64,000 nt of DNA from a bacterium (GTDB taxonomy: Bacteria > Hinthialibacterota > Hinthialibacteria > Hinthialibacterales > Hinthialibacteraceae), in the NCBI GenBank assembly GCA_016125385.1, contig WGLV01000011.1, positions 146,936-210,935 of the forward strand, written 5' to 3'. Positions 16,511 through 24,840 of this stretch are shown here, in pieces. Both the position numbers and the translations under genes were made by a program. The stretch's first letter is position 1. The number at the start of each line of letters is the position of its first letter. Below the pieces are notes generated by a model. It had not been told where the DNA came from. It searched no databases and saw nothing but the letters and a program-made list of their open reading frames with translations.

Positions 16511-17787
16511 GCCTTGTACGGATGCTCATACCCCGCGCGGTATTCGCGTTTGAGCAGGGCATGGGCGGCCTCTCCGCTGGTGATCGATTCCTTTTCCGCG
16601 TCCCAGTCGACGCGCTCGCGGGTTTCGTACGCGATCGTGCCCAGTTGCACCGTTCCGGTCGACTGAAACGCGATTTCAGGAGAGCAGGGCGCGGGCTTGC
16701 CTTCACGTACCGCAGCGAGAAATTCGGCCATGTGCGCTTCGCCCAAGTTGCCTTGTTCGGGTTTTAACACGGTTCGTTCGGCGTCTTTCACGTTGGGAAT
16801 GATCTCGACGCTGTTGTCGTTGACGAACAGGGTTTCCTTTTCACACAAAAAGGTGACGCCGATGTTGGTGGAAGGCGTATACTCCGCCGAACCCCAGATG
16901 CGATGACGCCACGTGACGGGCAGCCGTCCGAAATGGAAATCGACGGTCAACGTATCGGGCGTGGTAATCTTGTCAACGTAATCGGGATGAAACAGCCCGC
17001 CTGACGCGAACACGCTGGTAGGCATGCCCAGACCAAGAGTCATGCGGATCGCATCAATGTAGTGGATGCCCCAGTCGACCAGGTGGCCGTGGCCGGTCGT
17101 CTTTTCAAGCCGCCAGTTGAAATGGCCGATGTTCGGACAATAGGGCAGCAGTGGCGCCGGACCGCACCACTGATCCCAGTCGAGAGTTTTGGGCGATTCC
17201 TGAACGGTTGTGTCTTTCAGGCCGGCTTTATAGTGAATGTTGGCGTCGGCCTGGATGACTTCGCCGCACGCGCCCGACTCGATACGCTTTTTCGCTTCGG
17301 CGAACGCTTGACTCTGCCGGCGCTGAAAGCCGATCTGAACGATGTTACCCGCTTTCTTGTGCGCGTTCGCCATGGCGCGCCCTTCGCGAACGTCATACGC
17401 CAGAGGCTTTTCACAATAGATGGGGAAGCCCTTTTCACACGCGGCGATAAAGGGCAGGGCATGCCAGTGAGGCGGCGTGGCGATGATGATGAAATCGAGA
17501 TCCGGCGAATCGAGCAACTCCTGATAATCGCTGAACGTCTTCGGGCGTGAGTTCTGCTCTTTCTCAACCGCGTCGGCGGTTTGTTTCAGGTGTTCCGTGT
17601 CTACGTCGCAGATCGCGGCGACCTTCACGCCGCCGCTGGCGAACGCGCTGCGGATGTCAACATTGCCGTACCATCCGCAGCCGATCAAGCCCGCGTTCAA
17701 TGTCTTCGCGTCCGCCGCGCGCACGGTCCGCGACAGCGCCGCCGCGCTCACCGCCCCGATGAAATTTCTTCGTGAAAGCGTTCCCAT
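16507..17787 (-). CDS. Tat-exported Gfo/Idh/MocA oxidoreductase
   Basis: NAD(P)-dependent sugar or inositol dehydrogenase-like protein of 426 residues. The N-terminus MGTLSRRNFIGAVSAAALSRTVRAADA is a twin-arginine signal (SRRNFIG, hydrophobic core, AxA-type end), split here by description only. The mature part starts with the dinucleotide loop LIGCGWYGN, continues AAICDVD, the family EKPLAYDVREGRAM motif, and a C-terminal alpha/beta domain with GHLVDWGIHYIDAIR. The start at 17787 has GGAG 7 bases upstream; an ATG 28 codons earlier only adds a non-signal tail. Export of these enzymes is typical in planctomycete-like lineages. Substrate unknown. Confidence 0.9.
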   Translation of the reverse strand: MGTLSRRNFIGAVSAAALSRTVRAADAKTLNAGLIGCGWYGNVDIRSAFASGGVKVAAICDVDTEHLKQTADAVEKEQNSRPKTFSDYQELLDSPDLDFIIIATPPHWHALPFIAACEKGFPIYCEKPLAYDVREGRAMANAHKKAGNIVQIGFQRRQSQAFAEAKKRIESGACGEVIQADANIHYKAGLKDTTVQESPKTLDWDQWCGPAPLLPYCPNIGHFNWRLEKTTGHGHLVDWGIHYIDAIRMTLGLGMPTSVFASGGLFHPDYVDKITTPDTLTVDFHFGRLPVTWRHRIWGSAEYTPSTNIGVTFLCEKETLFVNDNSVEIIPNVKDAERTVLKPEQGNLGEAHMAEFLAAVREGKPAPCSPEIAFQSTGTVQLGTIAYETRERVDWDAEKESITSGEAAHALLKREYRAGYEHPYKA

Positions 17788-18075
17788 CGTTTTGCTCCAT
17801 TCCCCGGATTCATTGAAATGATGAAACTGCGTAGTACGGACAGTCTGATTCAAACCAAACGGGTTCGTCAAGCATGAAATGCGGACTGCCGCAAGAAAAC
17901 GCCGGTTTGCATTTTTGTAAACAGCAATCTGAACCCAGTTTTAACACAAACCAATTAAAAATCGTGTTTTTTGGATGAAATCCAAGTTCTTAATCATTCT
18001 TTAATAATCAAAAGGCACAGTGCTCATAACTCCGGTTTGGCGCGGCGCGCGTTAAAAAACGTAGCGTCTTCCGTG

Positions 18076-18197
18076 TTTCCGGATTTTTTGAACGGAAATA
18101 ACTCTGAGATGCAATGTCTCAGAGAGCGCGCGGGTTCTTTTTGAACTCGCGCCTCCCCTACACTCCCCCGAGGATTTTATGCCTCGGGGTTTTTTTT
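18076..18197 (+). ncRNA. Candidate small structured RNA with intrinsic terminator
   Basis: Four consecutive hairpins on the plus strand with no coding frame: TTTCCG/CGGAAA (18076-18098); CTCTGAGA/TCTCAGAG with a 7-base loop (18102-18124); a 10-pair stem with TTTTT loop (18128-18152); and CCCCGAGG/CCTCGGGG (18166-18189) followed by eight T (18190-18197). The last is a textbook plus-strand terminator, yet no plus-strand gene lies upstream within reach, so it should end a non-coding transcript. It converges on endonuclease V, whose stop is 6 bases away. The 5' end is not defined; no clear sigma-70 promoter was seen in the AT-rich 17.9-18.05 kb stretch. Not recognised as 6S, tmRNA, SRP or RNase P RNA. 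Confidence 0.5.
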
Positions 18198-18202
18198 CGG
18201 GA

Positions 18203-18865
18203 TCAGGACGCGTCTGATTTGCGCAGCCAGTTGACGTAATTGTGTGCGGCGCGGATGGGCTCTGGCAAGCGGAATTTGCACATCGAAAGCACCAGGTCGG
18301 CGGCGAAGTCGATATCCATCTTGTGGCCGGGGCTGATGAACAGCGGCTTGACGCGCGACCGGCTGCGCAACACCACGCCGATCCGTTCATTCTTGTCGTA
18401 GAGTTCGCTTCGTTCTCCCCGGTCATCCAGAAGGGCGTGATATTCGCCGATCAGGCGCGACTTGGCGCAGCCCACCGTGGGCAGGTCTTCACTGACGCCG
18501 ATGTGACACGCGAGGCCGGCGCGGCGAGGATGCGCCAGGCCCTGTCCGTCGCAGATCAATACGTCGGGCCGCGCTTTGATCTTCTTCAGGCATTCATGAA
18601 TCAGCGGCCCCTCGCGGAACGAGAGATAACCGGGAATGTAAGGGATATCAAGTTCACGCTTGACGCCGGCTTCTTCGATCCGTTTGAGAGACGGGTATGA
18701 ATAGACGACCACCGCCGCGTAACCGATGCGTGAAAACATGTCGCAGGAGACGTCGGCGCCCGCCACGGTTTTAATCTCGTGCAGCGATGAAAACGCGCAC
18801 GTCAGATCGACCTGCGCCGCGACTTTGTATTGCAGGTCTCGCATGGTCGCCACGTCGATGGCCAT
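18203..18865 (-). CDS. nfi: Endonuclease V
   Basis: Repair nuclease that nicks one base 3' to deoxyinosine and other damaged bases. The 220-residue protein has the family signature blocks: VAGADVSCD (first catalytic Asp), VKRELDIPYIPGYLSFREGP (with the wedge PYIP), VLICDGQGLAHPRRAGLACHIGV (second Asp and following residues), and GCAKSRLIGEY. Cys replaces the usual Tyr/Phe after the first Asp pair, which is unlikely to matter. It is a single gene beside divergent mfd, so two DNA-repair genes share this intergenic region. Confidence 0.95.
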   Translation of the reverse strand: MAIDVATMRDLQYKVAAQVDLTCAFSSLHEIKTVAGADVSCDMFSRIGYAAVVVYSYPSLKRIEEAGVKRELDIPYIPGYLSFREGPLIHECLKKIKARPDVLICDGQGLAHPRRAGLACHIGVSEDLPTVGCAKSRLIGEYHALLDDRGERSELYDKNERIGVVLRSRSRVKPLFISPGHKMDIDFAADLVLSMCKFRLPEPIRAAHNYVNWLRKSDAS

Positions 18866-19054
18866 GTTTGGGCTTCCTTTTCATGATTTCAACTATCGAC
18901 CGGCGGGCGTTGTTTCGGCGCCCGGTGAAGATATGCTATTCTGTTGGATTGTAGCGCGCATCGCGCCCGATCGTCCCCCGTCTCAATGTGAGCCGGGGGG
19001 TACTGCTGTTTTTCACGAATAGAACAAGCCGCGACGCCCGGCGGATGTATTCCG

Positions 19055-22000
19055 ATGAAATCACCCATCATCCTGTCCACCGAATTGATCGACTCGCTGT
19101 GCGCGGGCCTGATTGAAAGCGAACCCTGGCGCTCGATGCGGGAACGGATCGATCGCCAGTACCTGACATGCGCGGGTCAGCTGGCGGGTTCGTCGAAAGG
19201 GATGCTGATCGCGCGTCTGGCGCACGAGCTGCGGCGCCCCATCATGGCGGTCGCCGCCGAGCAGAGCCAGGCGTACATCCTGCTCGACGACGTTCAGTTT
19301 TTCTTGCGGCAATGGGGCGATGAAACGCCCGTCTTTGTTTACCCTCATCTTGAAATTCTGCCTTACGAGGCTCAGGCGCCCGAACTCACCATTCGCATGG
19401 AGCGTCTCGCGCCGGTGCAGTACCTGCTCGAACACCGTGCGCGGGGCGGTAAGGGCGCGCCGCCGATGGTGGTGGCGGCGCCGGCCTCCGCCGCGCTCAA
19501 ACTCGTTCCTCCGACGTCCGTGTATGAAGAAGAGTCGTTGCGGTGCCGCGTGAGCGGCGAGCTCAACCGTGACGCCGCCGCCGAATGGCTGGTGCATCAG
19601 GGGTATGAATACCGGGACCTGGTGGCGCAGCGCGGCGATTTCTCCATCCGCGGCGACATTATTGATATCTACTCGTTCTCTTACCCCGATCCGGTGCGCA
19701 TTGAATTGTGGGGAGATGAGATCGACTCCATTCGCCGCTTCAACGTTTCCGATCAGCGTTCCATCGATCGGTTGGATGAGGCGGTGTTCTATCCCGGCGC
19801 GGAAGACCCGCTGTTGCGCAAGGCGCTTGAACGGGGCGAATCGCTCCAGCCGTTGCCCTGTCTGTTCGACAATGCGTTGACCGTTCTGCTGGAGCCGGAA
19901 GAGATCGAGCGCGAGGCCGATTCGCTGACCCGCCTCGTCGACAAGCGCTATCGCGATGAAACCGCCGGCGAGCGCGAAGACCACGAGGTTCATCTCGGCG
20001 ACGAGGAATTTCACAAACGGCAGGACGTATTGCTCGAACCGCCCGAGCGCCTGTATTGCTGGTTCGCCCGGCTGGAGGATGAAGCCGAAGTCAACGGCGG
20101 AATCCGCATGACGGAGTTTTCGCTCGAGCCCGGTGAAGAGAATATCAATTTCAATTTCGGCCCGCCTGAAATTATTGGAGAAGAACGCAAGGAACGCATC
20201 GAAAATCTGATCAATCTGGGCGAGGCTGGAGGCCGTACGCTGATCGTCTGCGACAATGAAGGCCAGCAGAGCCGCCTCGCCGAAATTCTCGAACAACACG
20301 CGAGAGAACATCCGCGCCCCGCGTCCGCGTTGCCTCAACTTTGCGTGGGCGCGTTGCATCGCGGCTTCGTCTGGCGGGCCGATCATACTCTGATCTGCAC
20401 CGACCGCGAAATCTTCGGCCGCTACCGCCGCTTCCGTACGCCCATGCGCGAGGGCATCGCCCTGCCGGTGACCGAGCTGCTCGATCTCAAGCCGGGCGAC
20501 TACGTCGTTCACATCGATCACGGCATCGGGCGATTCGTGCGCCTGACCCGCATGGAGCTGGAGGGCCGTGAAGGCGAGTTTCTCGAGCTCGAATACGCCG
20601 ACGGCGCCAAACTTTTCACGCCCATCGAACAGATCGACCGCGTGGGGCGCTACGTCGGCGGAGAAAACGCCCAGCCCACGCTCGCCAAACTCGGCACCCG
20701 CGCCTGGGACCGCACCAAGGCGAAGGCCAAGCAGGCCATCGAAGACATGGCGGATGAATTGCTCGAGCTCTACGCGGCGCGACAGGTCAATAAAGGCCAC
20801 GCCTTCGGCAAGGACACCCCGTGGCAGCACGAGTTCGAAGCCTCGTTTCTGTATGAGGAAACTCCCGACCAGTGGCGCGCCATCGAAGAGGTCAAGCGCG
20901 ATATGGAACACGACGAGCCGATGGACCGGCTCATCTGCGGCGACGTGGGCTTCGGCAAAACCGAGGTCGCCATCCGCGCCGCCTTCAAGGCGCTGATGGA
21001 CGGCAAACAGGTCGCCGTGCTGGCGCCGACCACCATCCTCTGCCAGCAGCATTACCTTAACTTTCGCGAGCGCCTCGCCGATTACCCGGTGCGCGTTGAA
21101 TCGCTCTCGCGCTTCACCACCGCCGGCGAGCAGAAAGCGGTGATCGACGCCACCAAAGCGGGCGAGGTCGATCTCGTGATCGGAACGCACCGGCTGTTAT
21201 CGAAAGACGTGTCGTTTAAGGAACTGGGGCTGGTCATCATCGACGAAGAACAGCGCTTTGGCGTCAAACACAAAGAACGGCTGCGCCAAATGCGCAAGCT
21301 GGTCGATACCCTGACGCTTACCGCCACGCCTATTCCGCGCACGCTGTACATGTCGATGTCGGGCATCCGCAACATGAGCCTGATGAGCACGCCGCCCAAA
21401 AACCGCCTGCCCATCGAAACCTACATCATGGAGTGGTCGCAGGAGGTGGTTGAAAACGCCGTCCTGCGCGAGCTCTCGCGCGACGGGCAGGTCTACTTCG
21501 TTCACAATCGCATCGAGTCGATCTACCACCTCGCCAACAAGATTCAGGAATGGGTTCCGCAGGCGCGCGTCTGCGTGGGGCACGGCCAGATGCACGAGCA
21601 CGAACTCGAAGACGTGATGACCGGCTTCATCCGCCATGAGTACGACGTGCTGGCGGCGACCACCATCATTGAAAACGGCATCGACATCCCCAACGTCAAC
21701 ACCATCATCATCAACGACGCCGATCACTTCGGCCTGTCACAGCTCTACCAGCTGCGCGGGCGCGTGGGCCGCGACCGTCACCGCGCTTACTGTTATCTGC
21801 TGGTCCCAAGCAAGAAGGGGCTCTCCACCATTGCCCGCCGCCGCCTGCTGGCCCTGCAGGAGCACAACCAGCTGGGCTCCGGCTTTCATCTCGCCATGCG
21901 CGATATGGAACTGCGCGGCATCGGCAACATTCTCGGGCGCGAGCAGCACGGTCACATGGCCGCCATCGGCTTCGACCTCTACAGCAAACTGCTCGCCGAC

Positions 22001-22600
22001 ACCGTCGCCATCATGCGCGGCAAGAAGGGGATGACCGCCGACTGGGAGACCAGCCTCGAAATCTCGCCCAAGGGCGCCATCCCGCCCGCCTACATCGAGA
22101 GCAGCAAACAGCGCATGTCGCTGCATCAGCGCATCGCCAAGATCAAGACGCGCGACGAGATCGAAACCCTGCGCGACGAGCTCACCGACATCTACGGCAA
22201 GCCGCCCGAGCCGGTCGAGCGCCTGATTCAGAACCTGTACATCCGCGTGCGCGCGCACGAGGCCGGCATGGACGTGGTGCAGGCGTTCCGCAACCGCGCC
22301 TTTTTGCGCTATCACCGCAGCCAGGCCGAGCGCTTCGACCCGTTGCGCGTGCTGCATCTCGACGGCTGGGAAGGCTGGAAACTGACCGTTTCGACCCGCG
22401 AAGACAACGTGGGCATCGAGATCAACGACCCGCACAAACGCGGCGTGGTGTCGGAGAAGATCGTCGCATTTATCGATGCGCTCACCGCCGAGGAACCCCC
22501 GGTCTTCACTCCGCCGCCTCCGCCTCCCGACGCACCCAAACCCGCCCCCGCGCCCAAACCGAGACTCAAGAAGGTTAAAGTGCAACGCCGCTTCCGTTGA
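19055..22600 (+). CDS. mfd: Transcription-repair coupling factor Mfd
   Basis: ATP-dependent translocase that removes stalled RNA polymerase and recruits UvrA. At 1181 residues it has the full architecture: an N-terminal UvrB-homology region, an RNA-polymerase-interacting CarD-like domain around residue 480 (GDYVVHIDHGIGRFVRL), superfamily 2 helicase with Walker A GDVGFGKTEVAIRAAF near 629 and DEEQRFG near 730, TATPIPRTLYMS, QLRGRVGRDRHRAYCYLL, and the C-terminal TRCF domain. The last 40 residues are a Pro/Lys-rich tail (PPPPPPDAPKPAPAP). The hairpin after it overlaps the stop codon. Confidence 0.98.
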   Translation: MKSPIILSTELIDSLCAGLIESEPWRSMRERIDRQYLTCAGQLAGSSKGMLIARLAHELRRPIMAVAAEQSQAYILLDDVQFFLRQWGDETPVFVYPHLEILPYEAQAPELTIRMERLAPVQYLLEHRARGGKGAPPMVVAAPASAALKLVPPTSVYEEESLRCRVSGELNRDAAAEWLVHQGYEYRDLVAQRGDFSIRGDIIDIYSFSYPDPVRIELWGDEIDSIRRFNVSDQRSIDRLDEAVFYPGAEDPLLRKALERGESLQPLPCLFDNALTVLLEPEEIEREADSLTRLVDKRYRDETAGEREDHEVHLGDEEFHKRQDVLLEPPERLYCWFARLEDEAEVNGGIRMTEFSLEPGEENINFNFGPPEIIGEERKERIENLINLGEAGGRTLIVCDNEGQQSRLAEILEQHAREHPRPASALPQLCVGALHRGFVWRADHTLICTDREIFGRYRRFRTPMREGIALPVTELLDLKPGDYVVHIDHGIGRFVRLTRMELEGREGEFLELEYADGAKLFTPIEQIDRVGRYVGGENAQPTLAKLGTRAWDRTKAKAKQAIEDMADELLELYAARQVNKGHAFGKDTPWQHEFEASFLYEETPDQWRAIEEVKRDMEHDEPMDRLICGDVGFGKTEVAIRAAFKALMDGKQVAVLAPTTILCQQHYLNFRERLADYPVRVESLSRFTTAGEQKAVIDATKAGEVDLVIGTHRLLSKDVSFKELGLVIIDEEQRFGVKHKERLRQMRKLVDTLTLTATPIPRTLYMSMSGIRNMSLMSTPPKNRLPIETYIMEWSQEVVENAVLRELSRDGQVYFVHNRIESIYHLANKIQEWVPQARVCVGHGQMHEHELEDVMTGFIRHEYDVLAATTIIENGIDIPNVNTIIINDADHFGLSQLYQLRGRVGRDRHRAYCYLLVPSKKGLSTIARRRLLALQEHNQLGSGFHLAMRDMELRGIGNILGREQHGHMAAIGFDLYSKLLADTVAIMRGKKGMTADWETSLEISPKGAIPPAYIESSKQRMSLHQRIAKIKTRDEIETLRDELTDIYGKPPEPVERLIQNLYIRVRAHEAGMDVVQAFRNRAFLRYHRSQAERFDPLRVLHLDGWEGWKLTVSTREDNVGIEINDPHKRGVVSEKIVAFIDALTAEEPPVFTPPPPPPDAPKPAPAPKPRLKKVKVQRRFR

Positions 22601-22616
22601 GCGAAAGCGGCGTTGC
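22582..22616. terminator. Strong hairpin over the mfd stop codon
   Basis: A 12-pair perfect stem (22582-22593 with 22605-22616; core GCAACGCCGCTT/AAGCGGCGTTGC) includes the final codons of mfd and its TGA. No long T run follows on either side, so it may act as an RNA 3'-end protector or weak terminator between convergent genes. Confidence 0.45.
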
Positions 22617-22692
22617 GAAGTCCTGCTTTTGGGTGATGCCTGAATTCGATGGAATTAGCATTTCATCTATGCACCGGTGAACACGATTTCGC

Positions 22693-23253
22693 TTACGCCT
22701 CAACTTTCGACAGGCGCAGGATGCGCAGCACCGCGCCGAGGATGTCGCGTTCGATGAATTCAGGCTGGCGTTGAGAGTTCCGTAGCTTTTCAATCGTCTT
22801 GAAGGGTTTTCCGCTGCGGACGAGGGCGTTTTTGCATCCCGCCGCCCAGCCCGCCTCCAGGCAATCCCAGCGGTCGCTGATGAACCACGTCTGAGAGAGG
22901 TCGAACTTGTGTTTGGCCGCGGCGATCTGCAGGAGGCCGGGTTTGGGGAACGCGCATTTCTCCCACGGCGCGAGCGCGCTGGGGCATACCATCACGTCGT
23001 GAACCAGCCCGCCTTCTTCGACGATCGAAGTTTTCATATTTTCAACGATCGCCTTGTGGTCTTCGGGGCTGAGACTCTTGTCGTTCAAGCCTTCTTCATT
23101 GACGAGAACGACGGGCTTGAAGCCCTGGCGCTCCATTTCAAAAAAGGCTTCCAGCGCGAACGGTAAAAACACGAACTGATCGGGGCTTGATATCGGGGCG
23201 TCCTGGCGGACGTTCACGACGCCGTCACGATGCAGCAGGATGTATTGATCCAT
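22693..23253 (-). CDS. GmhB-like HAD protein with degenerate active site
   Basis: A 186-residue protein with the layout of histidinol/heptose-bisphosphate phosphatases, but motif I reads LLHRDGVVN, where the family has a DRDG core: the nucleophilic Asp is His8 (codon CAT). Motif II is VNEEGL in place of TNQSGI, losing the Thr, and the zinc-loop region is CPSALAPWEKCAFPKPGLL with one Cys and the His missing. Lys in PKPG and the SDRWDCLEAGWAAG motif IV are retained. The fold is probably intact but catalysis unlikely. It overlaps recF by 29 bases at its start and is the last gene of that operon. Confidence 0.72.
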   Translation of the reverse strand: MDQYILLHRDGVVNVRQDAPISSPDQFVFLPFALEAFFEMERQGFKPVVLVNEEGLNDKSLSPEDHKAIVENMKTSIVEEGGLVHDVMVCPSALAPWEKCAFPKPGLLQIAAAKHKFDLSQTWFISDRWDCLEAGWAAGCKNALVRSGKPFKTIEKLRNSQRQPEFIERDILGAVLRILRLSKVEA

Positions 23254-24331
23254 GATTCACCTCAAAGATTTGCGCGGGTTCGATGCGCGCGCCGAGATGG
23301 CCGAGGTCGGCGGCGGTGACGATCAACTGACCGGTGCGGTCGACGCTGTCCCAGAAGCGGGCCCTGCGCGTATTATCCATTTCATACACCACGTCGTCAA
23401 TTAACAGCAGCGGCGTCTCGCCCACCGCGTCGCGCGCGGCGCGGGCTTCGGCCAGCCTGAGCGACAGCGCGGCGGCGCGCCGCTGGCCCTGCGAGCCGAA
23501 CTGGGCGAGGCTCTTGCCCGCCAGCGTACAGGGCATGTCGTCGCGATGGGGGCCGATCAGCGTATTGCCGCGTTCGGCTTCCGTCCCGCGCGAGCGCTCC
23601 AGCCGTTCCGCCAGCCGCGCGCGGATGTCTTCGGCGGTCTCCGGCTCGGCGGCGGGGTAATGGATCACGCAGGGGCCGTCGTCCGCCAGCCGCCCGTAGT
23701 ATTCCGTCACCAGCGGGGCCAGCGCTCGGACGTAACGCCCCCGCCGTTCGGTGACCTTCGCCGCCGCGTCGAGAAAGGGCGCGTCCCACACCGCGAGTTC
23801 TTTTTGCGCTGAATTATCGGATCGAAGCTGCATTCTCTTGAGCAGTTGATTGCGTTGTTTGACCAGCCGCCGGTATTGTTGAAGCAGCCCGATGTACGAG
23901 GGATCGATCTGGGCGATGGCCATGTCGACGTAGCGCCGCCGTTCAGCCGGGCCGCCCGCCGCCACCGCCATGTCTTCCGGCGCGAACAGCACGGTGCGCA
24001 GGCGGCCGTACAGGTCGCCGACGCGGGGCAGGGCGACGTCGTCGGCTTTGATCGACTTGCGTTTTTTCTCCAGACCGCAGGCGAGGGTTTCTTCGCCGTC
24101 CAGGCGTTCGACGCGGCCGCGCAGGTAGGCGGTCTCTTCGCCCCACTGGATGAGTTCCTCTTCTTTGTGCGTGCGGTGCGATGTCGAAGTCGAAAGGAAG
24201 ACGATCGCCTCGATCAGGCTGGTTTTGCCCTGTGCGTTCAGGCCGAGAAACAACTGCATGCCGGAGCCCAGTTCAAGGCTGGCCTCGCCGATCAGGCGAA
24301 AGTGGCGGATCAGCAGCGAAGCGAGCCGCAT
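23225..24331 (-). CDS. recF: DNA replication and repair protein RecF
   Basis: SMC-like ABC ATPase that loads RecA at single-strand gaps with RecO and RecR. From the ATG at 24331 (MRLASLLIRHFRLI) it is 368 residues, normal for the family. Walker A is GLNAQGKTSL, the middle has LVKQRNQLLKRMQ and IGPHRDDM, the signature is GSQGQRRAAALSLRLAE, and Walker B/D-loop is LLLIDDVVYEMDNTRR. Family members usually read DDVFSELD; the variant VVYEMD keeps the acidic residues. In many genomes recF follows dnaN; here it sits two bases after the sixA stop and before a GmhB-like gene. Confidence 0.95.
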   Translation of the reverse strand: MRLASLLIRHFRLIGEASLELGSGMQLFLGLNAQGKTSLIEAIVFLSTSTSHRTHKEEELIQWGEETAYLRGRVERLDGEETLACGLEKKRKSIKADDVALPRVGDLYGRLRTVLFAPEDMAVAAGGPAERRRYVDMAIAQIDPSYIGLLQQYRRLVKQRNQLLKRMQLRSDNSAQKELAVWDAPFLDAAAKVTERRGRYVRALAPLVTEYYGRLADDGPCVIHYPAAEPETAEDIRARLAERLERSRGTEAERGNTLIGPHRDDMPCTLAGKSLAQFGSQGQRRAAALSLRLAEARAARDAVGETPLLLIDDVVYEMDNTRRARFWDSVDRTGQLIVTAADLGHLGARIEPAQIFEVNHGSIHPAAS

Positions 24332-24333
24332 GG

Positions 24334-24840
24334 CTAGCGCGCGATGGTTCGCAGCTCTTTGGGCTGCAACAGCCAGACCAGCGTGCCCTGACCGGGGCGG
24401 ATGGGGCCGGAGAAATCGACGCGGCACACCGCGCCTTTTTTCAGCTGGATGCTGGGATTGGTTGAATCGGCGATCGCCAGCGCGATGGTTTCGCTGAGGT
24501 GAGGTTCATGACCCACCAGCGCGACCCGGCCGTTGGGATCGTAGGGTTCGATGAGCGGCGGCAATTCATCGAAGGTGCCGTCCGGTTCGAGCGCGGCGGT
24601 TTCTTCGATCAATATGGGCTCGCGGAACTGCCCCGCCACGATTTCGGCGGTTTCTTTCGCGCGGCGGTAGGGGCTGGTGTACATGCAATCGAACGTCTGG
24701 ATCAGCCGGTTAAGCCCCCGGGCGTTTTTGATCATTTTCTGGATGCCGTTTTCGGTCAGCCATCGTTCCGATTCGCCGGGCGCGTCGGGCGCGTCCCGGT
24801 CGATGGCGATCGCGTGCCGTATAAAGTAGAGTTCCATCAT
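24334..24840 (-). CDS. sixA: Phosphohistidine phosphatase SixA family protein
   Basis: Histidine-phosphatase superfamily member of 168 residues. It begins with the RHA catalytic motif (LYFIRHAIAIDRD, His9 as the phospho-acceptor), followed by LTENGIQKMIKNARGL, the TSPYRRAKETAEIV second Arg motif, and a second catalytic His in VALVGHEPHLSETIA. This set corresponds to SixA, which dephosphorylates HPt domains or PTS proteins in known cases; the target here is unknown. Its start overlaps the stop of the upstream unknown gene by 4 bases. Confidence 0.9.
   Translation of the reverse strand: MMELYFIRHAIAIDRDAPDAPGESERWLTENGIQKMIKNARGLNRLIQTFDCMYTSPYRRAKETAEIVAGQFREPILIEETAALEPDGTFDELPPLIEPYDPNGRVALVGHEPHLSETIALAIADSTNPSIQLKKGAVCRVDFSGPIRPGQGTLVWLLQPKELRTIAR

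Noticed and set aside
18076..18197. 6S RNA, tmRNA or RNase P RNA
   Set aside because: No long central bubble of 6S type, no tRNA-like ends or Ala tag frame, and far too short for RNase P RNA; kept only as an unnamed candidate.
19061..21190. A 709-codon open frame antisense to mfd
   Set aside because: It lies wholly within the mfd coding sequence, mfd motifs are unambiguous, and the antisense translation shows no domain; it is an effect of GC-rich codon bias.
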